Part shown: one piece after another, positions 1 through 11,510 of the stretch
Numbering within the stretch: position 1 is the stretch's first letter
How the letters are laid out: every line of letters starts with the position of its first letter
NCBI GenBank assembly: GCA_963580285.1
Contig: OY757010.1
Coordinates: 152,354,714 to 152,418,713, forward strand
Length of the DNA stretch: 64,000 bases
Origin: Lucinisca nassula
Lineage: Eukaryota > Mollusca > Bivalvia > Lucinida > Lucinidae
Direction of reading: 5' to 3'
The notes under the pieces: model-generated
Database searches by the model: none
What the model was told of the DNA's origin: nothing
Seen by the model: the letters and a program-made list of their open reading frames with translations, nothing else
Position numbers and translations under genes: made by a program

Positions 1-729
1 CGGTATGTCTCCCTTTTCGACAAAGCCATTTTAACCCTCAGGGATCTGGAGAACTGTTGACACTGTAGTATAATTAGGTCTAATAAATCAATCTCCCTCA
101 GTATTTTGAATTTATTTTGAAACATAAAGTCGTATAAATAGAGTTTGCTAAGATTGTGTTGAAAACATCAGTCCTATGATGACTGTGATGGGCAAATGAA
201 ATTTCTTATGTTTTGAATACATAGAACAATAATTTGTACGTGGACCTCTATACATATGTGATAGTCAGCAAAATCGGAGGAGATTAATTCAGATACAGGA
301 AGGTAGTTTTAAATAAATAAATAAATAAGAACTTTTGATGAAGAGAAGACTTTTTAAACAATACACTATATGTTATATAGTGAAAATAAGCCCCGTCCAT
401 GGCGGCCATGTTTTTTGTCGGATCAAAATTTCTTCAAGGAATCTGACAGAGGTCCACCCAAGGAACATGCATGCCAAATAACTATGAAATAAAACAAGAA
501 CTTTTGCAGAAGAAGATATTTTCAGCATTACACTATATGTTATATAGTGAAAATAAGCCTCGCCCATGGCGGCCATGTTTTTGTCAGATCAAATTTTTTT
601 CAAGGAATCTGACAAAGGTCCACCCAAGGAACATTCATGCCAAATTACATTGAAATCCCACAAGTACTTTTGCAGAAGAAGATTTTTTAGCATTACACTA
701 TATGTTAAGGAGATGTTTAAAGAAAAAAG

Positions 730-790
730 TTAATGCACGGCGGACACATGGCCATAACAAAAGACCCACGGGTCTTCGGCCAGTGGAGCT
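730..790 (-). mobile_element. HLE 5' terminus, first copy (minus strand)
   Basis: Read on the minus strand from 790, the sequence begins AGCTCCACTGG after T, has a short hairpin (GACCCGTGGGTC) and reaches a TGTCCGCCGTGC stretch. This is the 5' layout of the better-preserved HLEs at 7295 (minus) and 44458 (plus). The ~168-bp units to its left would be the body. No matching 3' end is visible. Confidence 0.5.
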
Positions 791-1596
791 AAAAAATGAA
801 CAGGCTCGTTTGTGTTTATTTATTTGTTTTTATTTATTTATTAATTTATTTTTCCTTTCCTCCGTCGGATTCGGTATGTATCCCTTTTTGACAAAGCCAT
901 TTTAACCCTCAGGGATCTGGAGAACTGTTGACACTGTAGTATAATAAGGTCTAATAAATCAATCTCCCTCAGTATTTTGAATTTATTTTGAAACATAAAG
1001 TCGTATAAATAGAGTTTGCTAAGATTGGGTTGAAAACATCAGTCCTATCATGACTGTGATGGGCAAATGAAATTTCTGATGTTTTGAATACATAGAACGA
1101 TAATTTGTAGGTGGACCTCTATACATATGTGATAGTCAGCAAAATCGGAGGAGTTTAATTCAGATATAGGAAGGTAGTTTTAAATAAATAAATAAGAACT
1201 TTTGATGAAGAGAAGACTTTTTAAACATTACACTATATGTTATATAGTCAAAATAAGCCCCGTCCATGGCGGCCATGTTTTTTGTCGGATCAAAATTTCT
1301 TCAAGGAATCTGACAGAGGTCCACCCAAGGAACATGCATGCCAAATAACTATGAAATAAAACAAGAACTTTTGCAGAAGAAGATATTTTCAGCATTACAC
1401 TATATGTTATATAGTGAAAATAAGCCTCGCCCATGGCGGCCATGTTTTTGTCAGATCAAATTTTTTTCAAGGAATCTGACAAAGGTCCACCCAAGGAACA
1501 TTCATGCCAAATTACATTGAAATCCCACAAGTACTTTTGCAGAAGAAGATTTTTTAGCATTACACTATATGTTAAGGAGATGTTTAAAGAAAAAAG

Positions 1597-1657
1597 TTAA
1601 TGCACGGCGGACACATGGCCATAACAAAAGACCCACGGGTCTTCGGCCAGTGGAGCT
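1597..1657 (-). mobile_element. HLE 5' terminus, second copy (minus strand)
   Basis: Duplicate of the 730-790 terminus, starting at 1657 on the minus strand. It came with the 867-bp tandem duplication rather than by separate insertion. At 1662 the sequence switches to a MITE-3 fragment. Confidence 0.5.
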
Positions 1658-1662
1658 AAAAA

Positions 1663-1747
1663 CGAAAAATAGGCCTGACATCCCATATATGTCAAATGGA
1701 CTTGTTCAACATATAGCAATGGAAGAGTCCAACAGTATACAATGGGT
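1663..1747 (-). repeat. MITE-3 fragment
   Basis: Matches the outer part of the MITE-3 copy at 2649-2878 in opposite orientation (AATAGGCCTGACATCCCATA ... CAATGGGTTAA). Only one end is present. Confidence 0.6.
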
Positions 1748-1904
1748 TAAAGAAAGGAATTTCTCTCAAGTGGAGTGAATTCTTTCCTACAACAGCAGCC
1801 ACTATCAAATGCTGAGATAGAAAAAGTTTAATAATTAGGTGATCTAACTTTATTTTAATAAGCTGCCGAGAAAACTGCTACTTAAAATGTCATCTATTTT
1901 TGTT

Positions 1905-2075
1905 GTCTGCTGAATCTTCTTGCAAACTTGTCAAACACATTTTTGCATACAGGCAAACGGTAAGGACCCTGATCAGACTGCTCCCAGACTGCAACTAGGA
2001 CTTTTAAAGTAACCAGCAGCTGAAAAAGCAAATGGCAAGTGTTGTGATTGGCATCTTAATGGTTAAAATTTTCAT
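1905..2075. repeat. Degenerate palindromic MITE (CTGATCAGACTGCTCC core)
   Basis: Contains GCAAACGGTAAGGACC and a GATCAGACTGCTCC core like copies near 47700 and 50390. From 2076 to 2430 I see only AT-rich sequence with a ~30-bp direct repeat (ACACAAAGACACTGAATCC near 2110 and 2155). If the exon at 2440-2635 is real, this is its downstream intron. Confidence 0.45.
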
Positions 2076-2439
2076 GGTTATAAAATGGTCCCATCCCCTT
2101 TATCTTTACAAAGACACTGAATCCTGTTTATCTTTTTTTTTTTTTTAGCTTTACACAAAGACACTGAATCCTGTTTATCATTCTTTTTACATGTATTTGA
2201 GTTTTACAGACTTTTCAAGACTATTTCATATATACCGAGCCAATTTTAATCAGAGCTGACAGAAAACAAGATTCCATGCCAAGAGTAGCCATTGCAGAAC
2301 ATAGCATCTCACATGGGACCTGAGTGAGGCTCATACTGGCAAAGGTAATACCTAAATGCTCCTAACCAATAGGCCATGGTCCTTTTGGAGCATTGGAAGC
2401 CTTTCCCTGAGTCGATCAAATTCAGCACAAATCACTTAC

Positions 2440-2635
2440 CAGGACTAGACGGTTTGTCGCAAACAATATGCAGTGGTGACTTTCCCTCATAATCCACAAA
2501 ACAGGGATCTACACCCTGAGATAGTAACTGACGGAGATATTCAACATGTTTGGATGTCACAGCATTCAGCATCTCGTCTTGATCCTCAGACATGTAGCCA
2601 TAACCATTTTCTTCATCATGTTCCTCCTGGGCATG
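2440..2635 (-). CDS. Internal exon of an ankyrin-repeat protein
   Basis: A 196-bp minus-strand exon enters after TTTTACAG (2643-2636) and leaves at CCTG|GTAAGTG (donor GT at 2439-2438). It opens in phase 0 and ends after one extra base. It encodes about 65 residues: an acidic stretch (EEHDEENGYGYMSEDQDE), then one ankyrin-type helix pair and turn (LRQLLSQGVDPC, then DYEGKSPLHIVCD). GADP-like turns and the SPLHI motif are ankyrin hallmarks. Ankyrin repeats mediate protein binding, but the partner and full gene are unknown; GVDPC resembles some ANKRD54-type repeats only loosely. An open frame continues upstream into MITE-3 but is unlikely to be coding. The sharp change from repeat to protein-like sequence exactly at consensus splice borders is the main evidence. 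No neighbouring exon of the same gene is identified in the window. Confidence 0.75.
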
Positions 2636-2648
2636 CTGTAAAATATAT

Positions 2649-2878
2649 TTAACCCATTGTATGCTGGTGGACTCTTCTATTGCTATATGTTGGACAAGTC
2701 CATTTGTCATATATGGGGTGTCAGGCTTATTTTTTCGTTTTTATTCTAATTCTGATGGAAAATTCTGCTAGCAAATAGTGCAGGCCCTAATCAGATGCTA
2801 CATTCTGCGGTGTATGATCTGGGCCTGCAATGTTTCCCAAGGTACCCCTTCAGGGGTTTCCCGCATGCATTGGCTTAA
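2649..2878 (-). mobile_element. MITE-3, full copy
   Basis: Ends are TTAACCCATTGTATGC and GCATGCATTGGCTTAA, imperfect inverted repeats. The interior has the shared palindromic core with GATCAGATGC...TGATCTGGGCC. It lies only 11 bp outside the acceptor AG of the ankyrin exon, so the intron branch point must fall in or at the edge of the MITE. Confidence 0.75.
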
Positions 2879-3094
2879 CACTTATCCTGCTGTTCACGAC
2901 AACCTCTACCTTTGCAAACAGTGTAGATCCAGATCAGATGGCTTCTGAAGAAGCCATCTGATCAGGATCTGCACTGTTTGTCATTCAGTTTGCAAATTTA
3001 AAGGAATAAATAATTAATTACTTCAAGTAATGTGATTGGTTGCAATGTAAATGAGTGTGGCTAAATTAATTTATGCAGCGGGATAAGGATTTAA
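2875..3094 (+). mobile_element. MITE-2 copy
   Basis: Begins TTAACACTTATCCTGCTG and ends GCGGGATAAGGATTTAA. The core is an almost perfect palindrome around CAGATGGCTTCTGAAGAAGC. It shares its left TTAA with MITE-3. Confidence 0.75.
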
Positions 3095-3314
3095 TTAACC
3101 CTTGTCCTGCTGATCCATTGCTGATCCATAGGTATCATTTCTGACTATCAACCAATCAAATTACATATACGTGATATAATGGATTCATTTGATTTCGTAA
3201 ACTGAATGACAAACAGTATGGGTCCTGATCAGACGACTTCCAAAGAAACTATCTGAACTGGATCTACACAGTTTGCAAAGGTACTTGTTGTGATTAGCAG
3301 GACAACTGAGTTAA
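3095..3314 (-). mobile_element. MITE-2 copy, inverted
   Basis: Begins TTAACCCTTGTCCTGCTG and ends with the family's other side (AGCAGGACAACTGAGTTAA). It abuts the previous copy in opposite orientation. A further partial MITE-2 core (AGATCCTGAGCAAGGAAGCC) lies at 3320-3480. Confidence 0.7.
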
Positions 3315-3759
3315 TTTTGCCCATCCATTTCTCACTACCCAGTCAAATGACTTGATGTAATATATTCCTACAACTTCATGTACATATATACTAATTGGCA
3401 TACAGTGTAGATCCTGAGCAAGGAAGCCATCTGATCAGGATCCACACAGTTTGTCATTCAGTTTGTGAGTCTGTAGGAAAAAATACACCACAACCTCTTT
3501 ATAATGACAATGACAATGATTGACAATGATTTATTTGCACTGAACACATTCACAATGAATGGTAATGGCATACATATATAACACTATTTATGGGGTCCAA
3601 AGCAAACACCGTGTTAGTTAAACAACCGTGTTATCCAAACAAAAATGTACAGATTATATAGACAAGAGGGCTCAATGGCCCTATATCGCTCACCTGTGTA
3701 CCAGAAAATCATTAGTGTAGAAGACTACTTGACATTGCTATATACTAAATAGCTAAGCT

Positions 3760-3930
3760 CAGGCAAAGCGGTGTCCATGCTTATAAGCCCTACTGGTTTC
3801 ATTGGGCAACAGGGCTTGAGATGTAATTTCATCTCAATGTCGGGTAAAAGTCCCACAAAATTGGAAGAGACATCTCCAAAATGACGTATACAGTGTTGAC
3901 GGGGATGTAAAACCTCAAATCAAACAAAAT
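3760..3930 (+). mobile_element. SINE-B, 5'-truncated
   Basis: From AGGCAAAGCGGTG to the tail GGGGATGTAAAACCTCAAATC it follows the SINE-B consensus. It interrupts an array unit after CTAAGCTC, so it inserted after the HLE formed its array. Confidence 0.85.
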
Positions 3931-4059
3931 CTGTGCCTTATGGTTTTGGAGAAAAAGATTTTTTTTAAGTTTTTTCCAGTATAAGTCTATAGGAGCTAAT
4001 GAGCCCTGGGCTTGGCCAATTTTGACCCAAAGGGCACGGTTGGCAGGATTTATGTAGGC

Positions 4060-6925
4060 GACCATTTTGTGTTGCTATATAATAAATATCTAAGGTCTGT
4101 ACTTCATGGTTTCAAAGAATTTTGAAGCTTTTTTTTCCATTATAAATTTGTTGGAGTTAAGGGGCCACAGGATTTGGACCCCAGGGGCATGATTGGCAGG
4201 ATTCATGTAGGCGACCACTCGACATTGCTACATGCTAAATACCTAAGCTCTGGGACTTATGGTTTCAGAGAAGAAGATTTTTGAAGATTTTTTTCCCCCA
4301 TTTTAAGTTGTTGTTTTTTTTTTTTTTTTTTCTTCATTATAAGGGCCCTGTGGTTTCAGAGGAGAAGATTTTTGAAGTTTCTCCAATTGTAAGTCTATGG
4401 AAGCTAAAGACCCCTGGGGTGTGGCCAATTTGGATCCCAGGGGCATAACTGGCAGGATTTTATGTAGGTGGCCACTTAACGTTGCTACATACTAAAAATC
4501 TAAGCTCTGAGCCTTATGGTTTCATAGAAGAAGATTTTTTAAGTTTTTTTTTTCCATTATAAGTCTATTGGAGGTGATGAGCTCGGGCGTGGCCAATTTT
4601 GACCCCTGGGGCAGGGTAAGCAGGATTTATGTAGCTGGCTATTTTATGTTGCTAGACACTAAATATCTAAGTTCTGTGCTTGACAGTTTCTGAGAAGAAG
4701 ATTTTTGAAGCTTTTTTCCATTATGAGTCTATGGGAGCTAAGGGGCCCCTGGGCATGGCCCATTTGGACCCAAGGGGCATGATTAGCAGGAAATATGTAG
4801 GAGACCACTTGCAGTTGCTACATGCTAAATATCTTAGCTCTGGGCTCTGTGTTTTCAGAGAAGAAGATTTTTGAAGTTTTTTTTTTCATTATGTGTCTAT
4901 GGGAGCTATGGGGGTCCCAGGGTGTGGCCCATTTGGACCCCAGGGGCATGATTGGCAGGATTTATGTAGGTGACTACTTGTCATTGTAACATGCTAAATA
5001 TCTAAGCTCTGGGCCCTGTGGTTTCAGAGAAGAAGATTTTTGAAGCTTTTTTTCCATTATGAGTCTATAGGACTATAGGAAATAAAGGGCCCCGGGGCTT
5101 GGCCCGTTTGGACCCCAGGGGCATGATTGGCAGGAACTATGTATGTGACCACTTGCCGTTGCTACATGCTAAATATCTAAGCTCTGGGTCCTGTGGTTTC
5201 AGAAAAGAAGATTTTTGAAGCTTTTTTTTTCCATTATGAGTCTATAGGAGCTAAATGGCCCTGGGGCGTGGCCCTTTTGGACCCCAGGGGCATGATTGCC
5301 AGGAATTATGTAGGTGACCACTTGCCGTTGATACGTGCTAAATATCTAAGCTCTGGGCCCTGTGGTTTCAGAGAAGAAGATTTTTGAAGCTTTTTTCCAT
5401 TATGAGTCTATGGGAGTGAAGGAGCCCTGGGGCGTGGCCCATTTGGAACCCAGGGGCATGATTGGCAGGAATCATGTAGGTGACCAATTGGCGTTCCTAC
5501 ATGCTAAATATCTAAACTCTGGGCCCTGTAGTTTCAGAGAAGAAGATTTTTGAAGCTTTTTTTACCACTATGAGTCTATGGGAGCTAAGGGGCCCCGGGA
5601 CGTGGCCCATTTGGAACCTAGGGGCATGATTGGCAGGATTACTGTAGGTGACCACTTGCCCTTGCTACATGCCAAATATCTCAGCTCTGGGCCCTGTGGT
5701 TTCAGAGAAGAATATTTTTGAAGCTTTTTTCCAATATGAGTCTATAGGAGCTAAAGGGCCCCGGGGCGTGGCCTGTTTGGACCCCAGGGGCATGATTGGC
5801 AGGAATTATGTATGTGACCACTTGCCGTTGCTACATGCTAAATATCTAAGCTCTGGGCCCTATGGTTTCCGTGAAGAAGATTTTTGAAGCTTTTAGTTCC
5901 ATTATGAGTCTATGGGAGCGAAGGGGCCCCAGGGCGTCGCCCATTTGGAACCCAGGGGCATGATCGGCAGGAATTATGTAGGTGGCCACTGGCCGTTGCT
6001 ACATGCTAAATATCTAAGCTCTGGGTCTGGGCCCTGTGGTTCCAGAGAAGAAGAATTTTGAAGCTTTTTTTCCATTATGAGTCTATGGGAGCTAAGGGGC
6101 CCCGGGGTGTGGCCAATTTGGACCCCAGGGGCATGATTGGCAGGAATTATGTAGGTGACCACTTGTCGTTACTACATACCAAATATCGCAGCTCTTGGCC
6201 CTGTGGTTTCAGAGAAGAAGATTTTAGAAGCTTTTTTCCATTATGAGACTATAGGAGATAAAGGGCCCTGGGACGTGGCCCGTTTGGAACCCAGGGGCAT
6301 GATTGGCAGGAATTATGTAGGTGACCACTTGCCCTTGCTATATGCTTAAGATCTAAGCTCTGGGTCCTGTGGTTTCCAAGAAGAAGATTTTTGAAGCTTT
6401 TTGTTCCATTGTGAGTCTATGGGAGCGAAGGGGCCCTGGGGCGTGGCCAATGTGGACCCCAGGGGCATGATTGGCAGGAATTATGTAGGTGACCACTGGC
6501 CATTGCTGCATGCTAAATATCTTAGCTCTGGGCCCAGTGGTTTCCGAGAAGAAGATTTTTGAAGCTTTTTGTTCCATTATGAGTCTATGGGAGCGAAGGG
6601 GCCCCAGGGCATTGCCCATTTGGAACCCAGGGGCATGATTGGCAGGAATTATGTAGGTGACCACTTGTCCTTGCTATATGCTAAATCTCTAAGCTCTGGG
6701 TCCTGTGGTTTCCGAGAAGAAGATTTTTGAAGCTTTTTGTTCCATTGTGAGTCTATGGGAGCGAAGGGGCCCTGGGACGTGGCCAATGTGGACCCCAGGG
6801 GCATGATTGGCAGGAATTATGTAGGTGACCACTGGCCGTTGCTACATGCTAAATATCTTAGCTTTGGGCCCTGTGGTTTCAGAGAAGAAGATATTTTAAT
6901 TTTTTCCAATTGTAAGTCTATGGGA
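4060..6925 (-). repeat. Tandem array of ~167-bp units inside the HLE
   Basis: About 16-17 head-to-tail units. Each contains GGGGCATGATTGGCAGGA, GGTGACCACTTG, a CTGGGCCCTGTGGTTTC block, AGAAGAAGATTTTTGAAGC and CATTATGAGTCTATGGGAGC (plus-strand reading). Units lack a regular stop, which creates many short look-alike open frames; these are not genes. A 20-bp poly-T interrupts one unit at 4312. Confidence 0.95.
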
Positions 6926-7439
6926 GCTGTATGTTGCCAAAGCAACCGAAATTCCAATCTGATCAGCCCAAAAACCTTATGCAGCCTTTCCCCCTACCTG
7001 GTGATGCTTCTCATGAAATTTGATCAAGATTGACCATGGGGTATTAGAGATATACTTATTTGAAATTGTTTACGGATGCACGGACGCACCTCCTGGAAAA
7101 TAAGACACACAAGTTACTATTTTTGACACACAAGTCAGTGACTTGTGTGTCTACGGAATAAATCGCATTGAGTTTAATGTAAGTGTCCATAATTTTAAAC
7201 ACACAAGTATACATTTGTTCCTGCGCACGGACGGATGCACGATGGACAAAAAGTGACCACAAAAGCTCACCTTGTCACAACGTGACAGGTGAGCTAAAAA
7301 ATGGCCATTTAAGGTCATTTTTCTAAACATTTTTGAGATCCATCTTGAAACTGTGTTATATCCAAAACCGTGTTATAACGAACCGTGTTATAATGAGGTT
7401 GTGGTGTACATGAGATAAATTGATTGGCACAAGCCAGCT

Positions 7440-7885
7440 GTTCTTGTTCCTTATGATAAGACAGGTCAGTGACACAAACTTTGGGGTCCCGCCAGGTACG
7501 CCAGGGCCATGCCCCAAGCCCTCACTTTCAGAAAAGACCTAATATCTCAGAAGCCTTTCAAATCCCCACCCCTAAATTATATCTTTTCTTGTTCCTTATG
7601 ATAAGACATATTAAGAGACACCAACCAAGGCATCCCCATGGTTGCGCCAGGGCTATGCCCCAACCCTCCACTTCATAAAAGGGCATATTTAAGAAATTAT
7701 TCAGAATCTCACCCCTAGACCATGTACATGCATACTCTTGATTCTTTCAGTGACTCCAACTTGGAAGTCCCCTGGATGCCCCACCTCGGGAGCCATGCTC
7801 CATCTGGGGGTCATGCTCCATCCCCTCCACTTCAGAAAAGGCCTAATATCTGAGAAACTCTTCATATCGGCCCCCTAAACCATAT
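7440..7885. repeat. Three imperfect ~145-bp tandem units
   Basis: Repeats of GTTCCTTATGATAAGACA, a CCAGGGCCATGCCCC block and CCTAATATCTCAGAA start near 7447, 7590 and 7737. Probably the body of a decayed element that ends at the next feature. Confidence 0.7.
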
Positions 7886-7894
7886 ATATTCATT

Positions 7895-8127
7895 ATCCCC
7901 ACGCTTTTAAAAACAAATGTTTGGGCATATTGTTAAAGCCCCTCTATCTGTCCGTCCATCTATCCATCTGTTCGTCATGCTATCTTATCCTTAACCATTG
8001 GCCGGAATGCAACCAAATTTGGTTCATGGCTTCCTTACATGATGAGGATCTGTGAGAACAGCATTATATTTGGCTCCGCCCAAAACATGGTGATTTGCAA
8101 TGGCATGCCACCAACTGCGTGCTCTAG
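7895..8127 (+). mobile_element. HLE, short relic (233 bp)
   Basis: Starts ATCCCCACGCTTTT after T, as does the HLE at 60281. It has a CTGTCCGTCCATC stretch and ends in the hairpin TGGCATGCCA followed by GCTCTAG before TTT. The middle is too short for an array and the 3' inverse of the 5' end is lost. Confidence 0.7.
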
Positions 8128-8229
8128 TTTTGTGGGGTTTTTTTTTCTATTTTAAGCTCACCCAAGGAACATCTCAGGGAAATTATTTTAAATTCGGACC
8201 ATCGGTTCAGGAGAGCATGTAGACGTTGT

Positions 8230-9095
8230 TTAGAAATTTTTTATTTTTGGGTTGATTGTTTTCCAATACCAAAAGTTACTAATGACAGAATCTGAATTGA
8301 TGCAGTTGTCCATGTGACTGTCATTGATTTGGGGAAACCATGGGAATGCTTTTTGATATATAACTCTATGCAACATAATTATGTGGGCCCCTGGGTGGGG
8401 CCAATTTTTGGCACCAGGGCTATACTTTTAACAATCTGGTAGAGGTCCACTAGAAAAAGCTGTGTACCAAATATCAAAGGCCTGGGCACTATGGTTTCAG
8501 ACAAGAAGATTTTTAAAGGTTTTCCCTACATAACACTATGTAAAACAAGTGGGCCCCTAGGCAGGGCCATTTTTACCCCAGGGCTATAAATTGAACAAAC
8601 CTCATAGAGGTCCACTAGATGAAGCTGTGTACCAAATATCTAAGGCCTGGGCCCTCTGGTTTCAGAAAAGAAGATTTTTAAAGGTTTTCCCTATTATAGG
8701 CTATATTACTCTATGATGTATAACAAGGGTCCCTGGCGGGGGTGGGTGGGGGCCCTGGGGGGTCATTTCTTGGCCCCAGAGCTTTAAATTGAACGATCTT
8801 GGTAGAGGTAAACTAGACAAAGATGTGCGTCAAGTATCAAAGGCCTGGGCTATTTGGCTTCAGAGAAGATTTTTAAAGGTTTTCCCTGCATAACTCTATG
8901 TAAAACATGTCCCTAGGCAGGGCCATTTTTGGCCCCAAGGCTATACATGTAATTTGAATGATCTTGGTAGAGGTCCACTAGATGAAGCTTCATACCAAAT
9001 ATCAAAGACCTGGACCCTCTGGTTACAGACAAAAAGATTTTTAAAGGTCTAGCCACTAGGCGGGGCCATTTTTGGCTCCAGGCCTATAAACTGAA
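8230..9095. repeat. Decayed HLE body: ~180-bp tandem units
   Basis: About four units with TAACTCTATG, GGGCC[AC]TTTTTGGC, AGAGGTCCACTAGATGAAGC and CAGA[GC]AAGAAGATTTTTAAAGG. They resemble both the 4-7 kb units and, inverted, the stretch 46870-47090. The block 8235-8340 (GGGTTGATTGTTTTCCAAT) recurs near 33500. Confidence 0.75.
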
Positions 9096-9096
9096 C

Positions 9097-9165
9097 AAGA
9101 GGGTCATGATGGCCCTGGATCAATGTTACGTCATGACGTTGCATCGATGTAGAGGTGACGTTGTT
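9097..9165 (-). mobile_element. HLE 3' terminus relic joined to a foldback fragment
   Basis: On the minus strand, a GGGCCATCATGACCC hairpin is followed by TCTTG, the HLE end also seen at 47124. Directly beside it, 9121-9165 (TACGTCATGACGTTGCATCG) matches the foldback MITE at 33281-33429. Confidence 0.6.
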
Positions 9166-10228
9166 TAAACCTCATGAAATTGCACCCCACATTGATTTGA
9201 CTTCTTTGTCACATGCAATGCACACAGAAAAAGAAGACTTTTTTAAAGATCCTTTGAAATCGTTATGAGCGATTGGAAGGATAAGTGATGGGAGGGTGTC
9301 TTGGAGCACCTGATATACATTGATTGCTGACATTTGATTCCTTGAAACGTAAGCATATCAATTATAACATATTTGTTAAAAGAATTCGCCGACGAAGTCA
9401 AAGGGCTTAAAAATTATCTCACCTCCATAATTAAAGGCGCCTTTAATTATATAAGACTGATTAGATCGCATGCATGTGAAGGATGATCTGAGTCTTTCCT
9501 GATTGAAAAAAAAAAAAAAAAAAAAAACGACATGCAACTTGGATCAACATAAGCACCAATTCATTACAGCAAAGTTATCGCTTTTATCTCTTTGTATGTC
9601 ACTGTGGCTGTAGAAAGTTCAAGCAAGTCACAAAGATTTTGAAGGTTCGTGCAATCCTCAAAGATTATGATTAGACTGCATGCAAGCACACGTTGGTCTA
9701 CTTCTTCACGTGCCACATACAGACATGCACTATTTTATATCATGATGTGCATCCATTCTAACAGCCATGCGGATGCAATCTGCAAATACTGATCATACTG
9801 CACTGATACTGGCTGGTTAGTATTTGCTAGTATCACAATGGCATGCTGAGTTTCTGAACAGCATGCGAAACATTCTCTGAGTAGCCCTGAGACAGCAGTC
9901 AGCTGTTGATCGATTCACAGCATGTGTTTACTTATCAAACGATGAATCATCTGATCATGCAATGTGTTGAATATGTGCTGACTGATTACCGTTTTTTTTT
10001 TTTTCAGAATATTTGTAATTTGCGAAAAAGGCAAATCTGCTCCAACAATTTTATGAAAAGGCAAATCTGCTCCAACAATTTTACATGATCAGCCTGTGAT
10101 CAGAGTATTTGCTGTTCAAAGGAGCCCTCTATAGCTTCTCTGCTATTTATTAAGGAACGAGTGAAGAAACAATAGCACAGGCTGATCTCCGAGATGCAAT
10201 ATTACAATGCAATACTTTGAAATAGTGA
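9166..10228. other. No gene recognised; poly-A and small duplications
   Basis: AT-rich single-copy-looking sequence. A run of about 22 A lies at 9506-9527. A 30-bp unit (GGCAAATCTGCTCCAACAAT) is duplicated at 10030-10083. CAGCCTGTGATCAG near 10092 and CACAGGCTGATC near 10178 form an inverted pair. None of the open frames looks protein-like. Confidence 0.5.
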
Positions 10229-10333
10229 GAAAAAATTCTGGCCGAATCGACCCACCAATTTGGCCGAAACTACCCACCCAACAAAAGAGGGCCGAAACGA
10301 CTCAGGCCAAAACGATCCGGGACCGAAATGATC
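10229..10333. repeat. Degenerate GGCCGAAACGA-type short repeats
   Basis: Several irregular GGCCGAA/ACGATCC words in a row. Related GGCCGAA words occur at 13410-13495, just outside the other end of the intervening hAT-like element and SINE-A, so both may be parts of one older repeat. Confidence 0.45.
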
Positions 10334-10734
10334 CAGGGTCCGGGTCTCCCTATTTGGTGACAAGAAGTGACAAGAGGTGACAAGAAGTGACAAGAGGTGA
10401 CAAGAAGTGACAAGAGCTATTTTATGGTGACAAGAAGTGTTTAAACGCATTTGGGACCCTTTTTAAAAGTAAAATATGATATATTAAACATTTTGCAAGC
10501 GTTTGAATTCCTTTTAAGACTCCTATGGTGCGCTGCAGCTAATGAATCGAGCCAGAGAAACGCAAACGCTCGCATGCGTATTAAAGCCTGTAAATGACTA
10601 CATCCCTATCATAAACCAACTTATTTATTGTAACATGACTAGACAAATGATTTGTTCATGCCTGAAAATGAATTTTATACAATATAAGACACTAGAACCC
10701 CAACTGACCCACTAGAATCATATCAGGGCCGTCT

Positions 10735-11510
10735 TCAGATTTTCTTGTCGGGAATAAATTCAAGCTGGTGACAAGAGAATGCACACTATGTGTCGCACTG
10801 TCACACAAAATTCCAATAAAATGTGTATAGACCTTAGCAGAGATTCATATATCAGGCTGCGCGTATTCGCAGGCCGATCCAAGTCTTTTCTAGGCATACA
10901 TGCTCGATGACGCTTCGGTGTTCTTCAGATGTTCTTGTCTGGAATAAAGTCAAGCTGGTGACAAGAAAATTTTACATGTATGCAATGATCTACAATATTT
11001 CTCCGTCACATAAAATTATACCCTCAGCAGAAAAAAACAAACCAGACTGCGCATATGCACAGGCTGATCCAAGTTTTTTCTAAGCACACTTGCTCGACGA
11101 CGCTTCAGTGCCTCTTCAGATTTTATTTGGTCGGGAATAAATTCAAATTAATTTGGTGACAAGAAAATTTTACACATATTAGATGCTATACTGTATTTCT
11201 CCGTCACATAAAATTATTCCCTCAACAGAGAAAACATACCAGACTGCGCATATGCTCAGGCTGATCCTTTCTAGGCACACTTGCTCGATGTCGCTTCAGT
11301 GCCTCTTCAGGTTTTTCTGGTCGGGAATAAAGTCAAGTTAATTTGGTGACAAGAAATTTTTACATGTATGAGATGATCTACTATATTTCTCCGTCACATA
11401 AAATTATACCCTCAGCAATGAAAACATACCGGACTGCGCATATGCGCAGGCTGATCCAAGTATTTTCTAGGCATAAATGCTCCTTGGCGCATCGGTGCCG
11501 CTTCAGTTAA
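10735..11510. repeat. ~190-bp tandem array inside the hAT-like element
   Basis: Four units begin near 10749, 10936, 11131 and 11320 with GGAATAAA[TG]TCAAG and GGTGACAAGAAAAT. Each carries TTTCTCCGTCACATAAAATT and a GCGCATATGCGCAGGCTGAT palindrome. The GTGACAAGA word links the array to the terminal repeats. A (TTTA)n microsatellite follows at 11640-11668. Confidence 0.85.

Larger units (their letters stand above)
1..1661. repeat. 867-bp tandem duplication, nearly two copies
   Basis: Bases from 1 recur from 872 with few differences. The offset is 871 until about 330 and 867 afterwards, because the first copy has one more TAAA unit near 313-330. Each copy holds about three ~168-bp sub-repeats (for example 373-540 and 541-708) marked by a palindrome in ACTATATGTTATATAGT. 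Near-identity suggests a recent duplication. The first copy is cut by the window edge. No gene is seen; the open frames repeat exactly with the unit. Confidence 0.9.
3663..7295 (-). mobile_element. HLE, 3.6 kb, minus strand
   Basis: On the minus strand it starts AGCTCACCTGTCACG after T with a GTGACAAGGTGAGC arm, and ends with GCTCACCTG's inverse, a GGGCCATTGAGCCC hairpin and CTTG before T. A TCCGTCCGTG-like stretch follows the 5' end near 7240-7200. The body is the ~167-bp tandem array at 4060-6925. No protein is encoded, so it must be non-autonomous. A second, inverted copy lies at 44458-46848. Confidence 0.8.
3486..7406. mobile_element. TA-flanked inverted-repeat element (Tc1/mariner or pogo type), split by an HLE
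   Basis: The left end CACCACAACCTCTTTATAA is mirrored by TTATAATGAGGTTGTGGTG on the right, with TA directly outside both ends. This fits the TA duplication of Tc1/mariner-type transposons. Without the inserted HLE (3663-7295) the element is about 290 bp and has no transposase. CCGTGTTA motifs occur on both sides of the insertion. Confidence 0.75.

Noticed and set aside
2300..2430. SINE head near TGGCCTATTGGTTAGGAGC (minus strand)
   Set aside because: An A-box-like word exists, but no B box or second copy supports it.
4680..7033. Family of small paralogous genes (SEKKIFEAFF... frames)
   Set aside because: They recur every ~167 bp with the array unit, and appear again inverted at 45129-46562; no promoters or splice sites.
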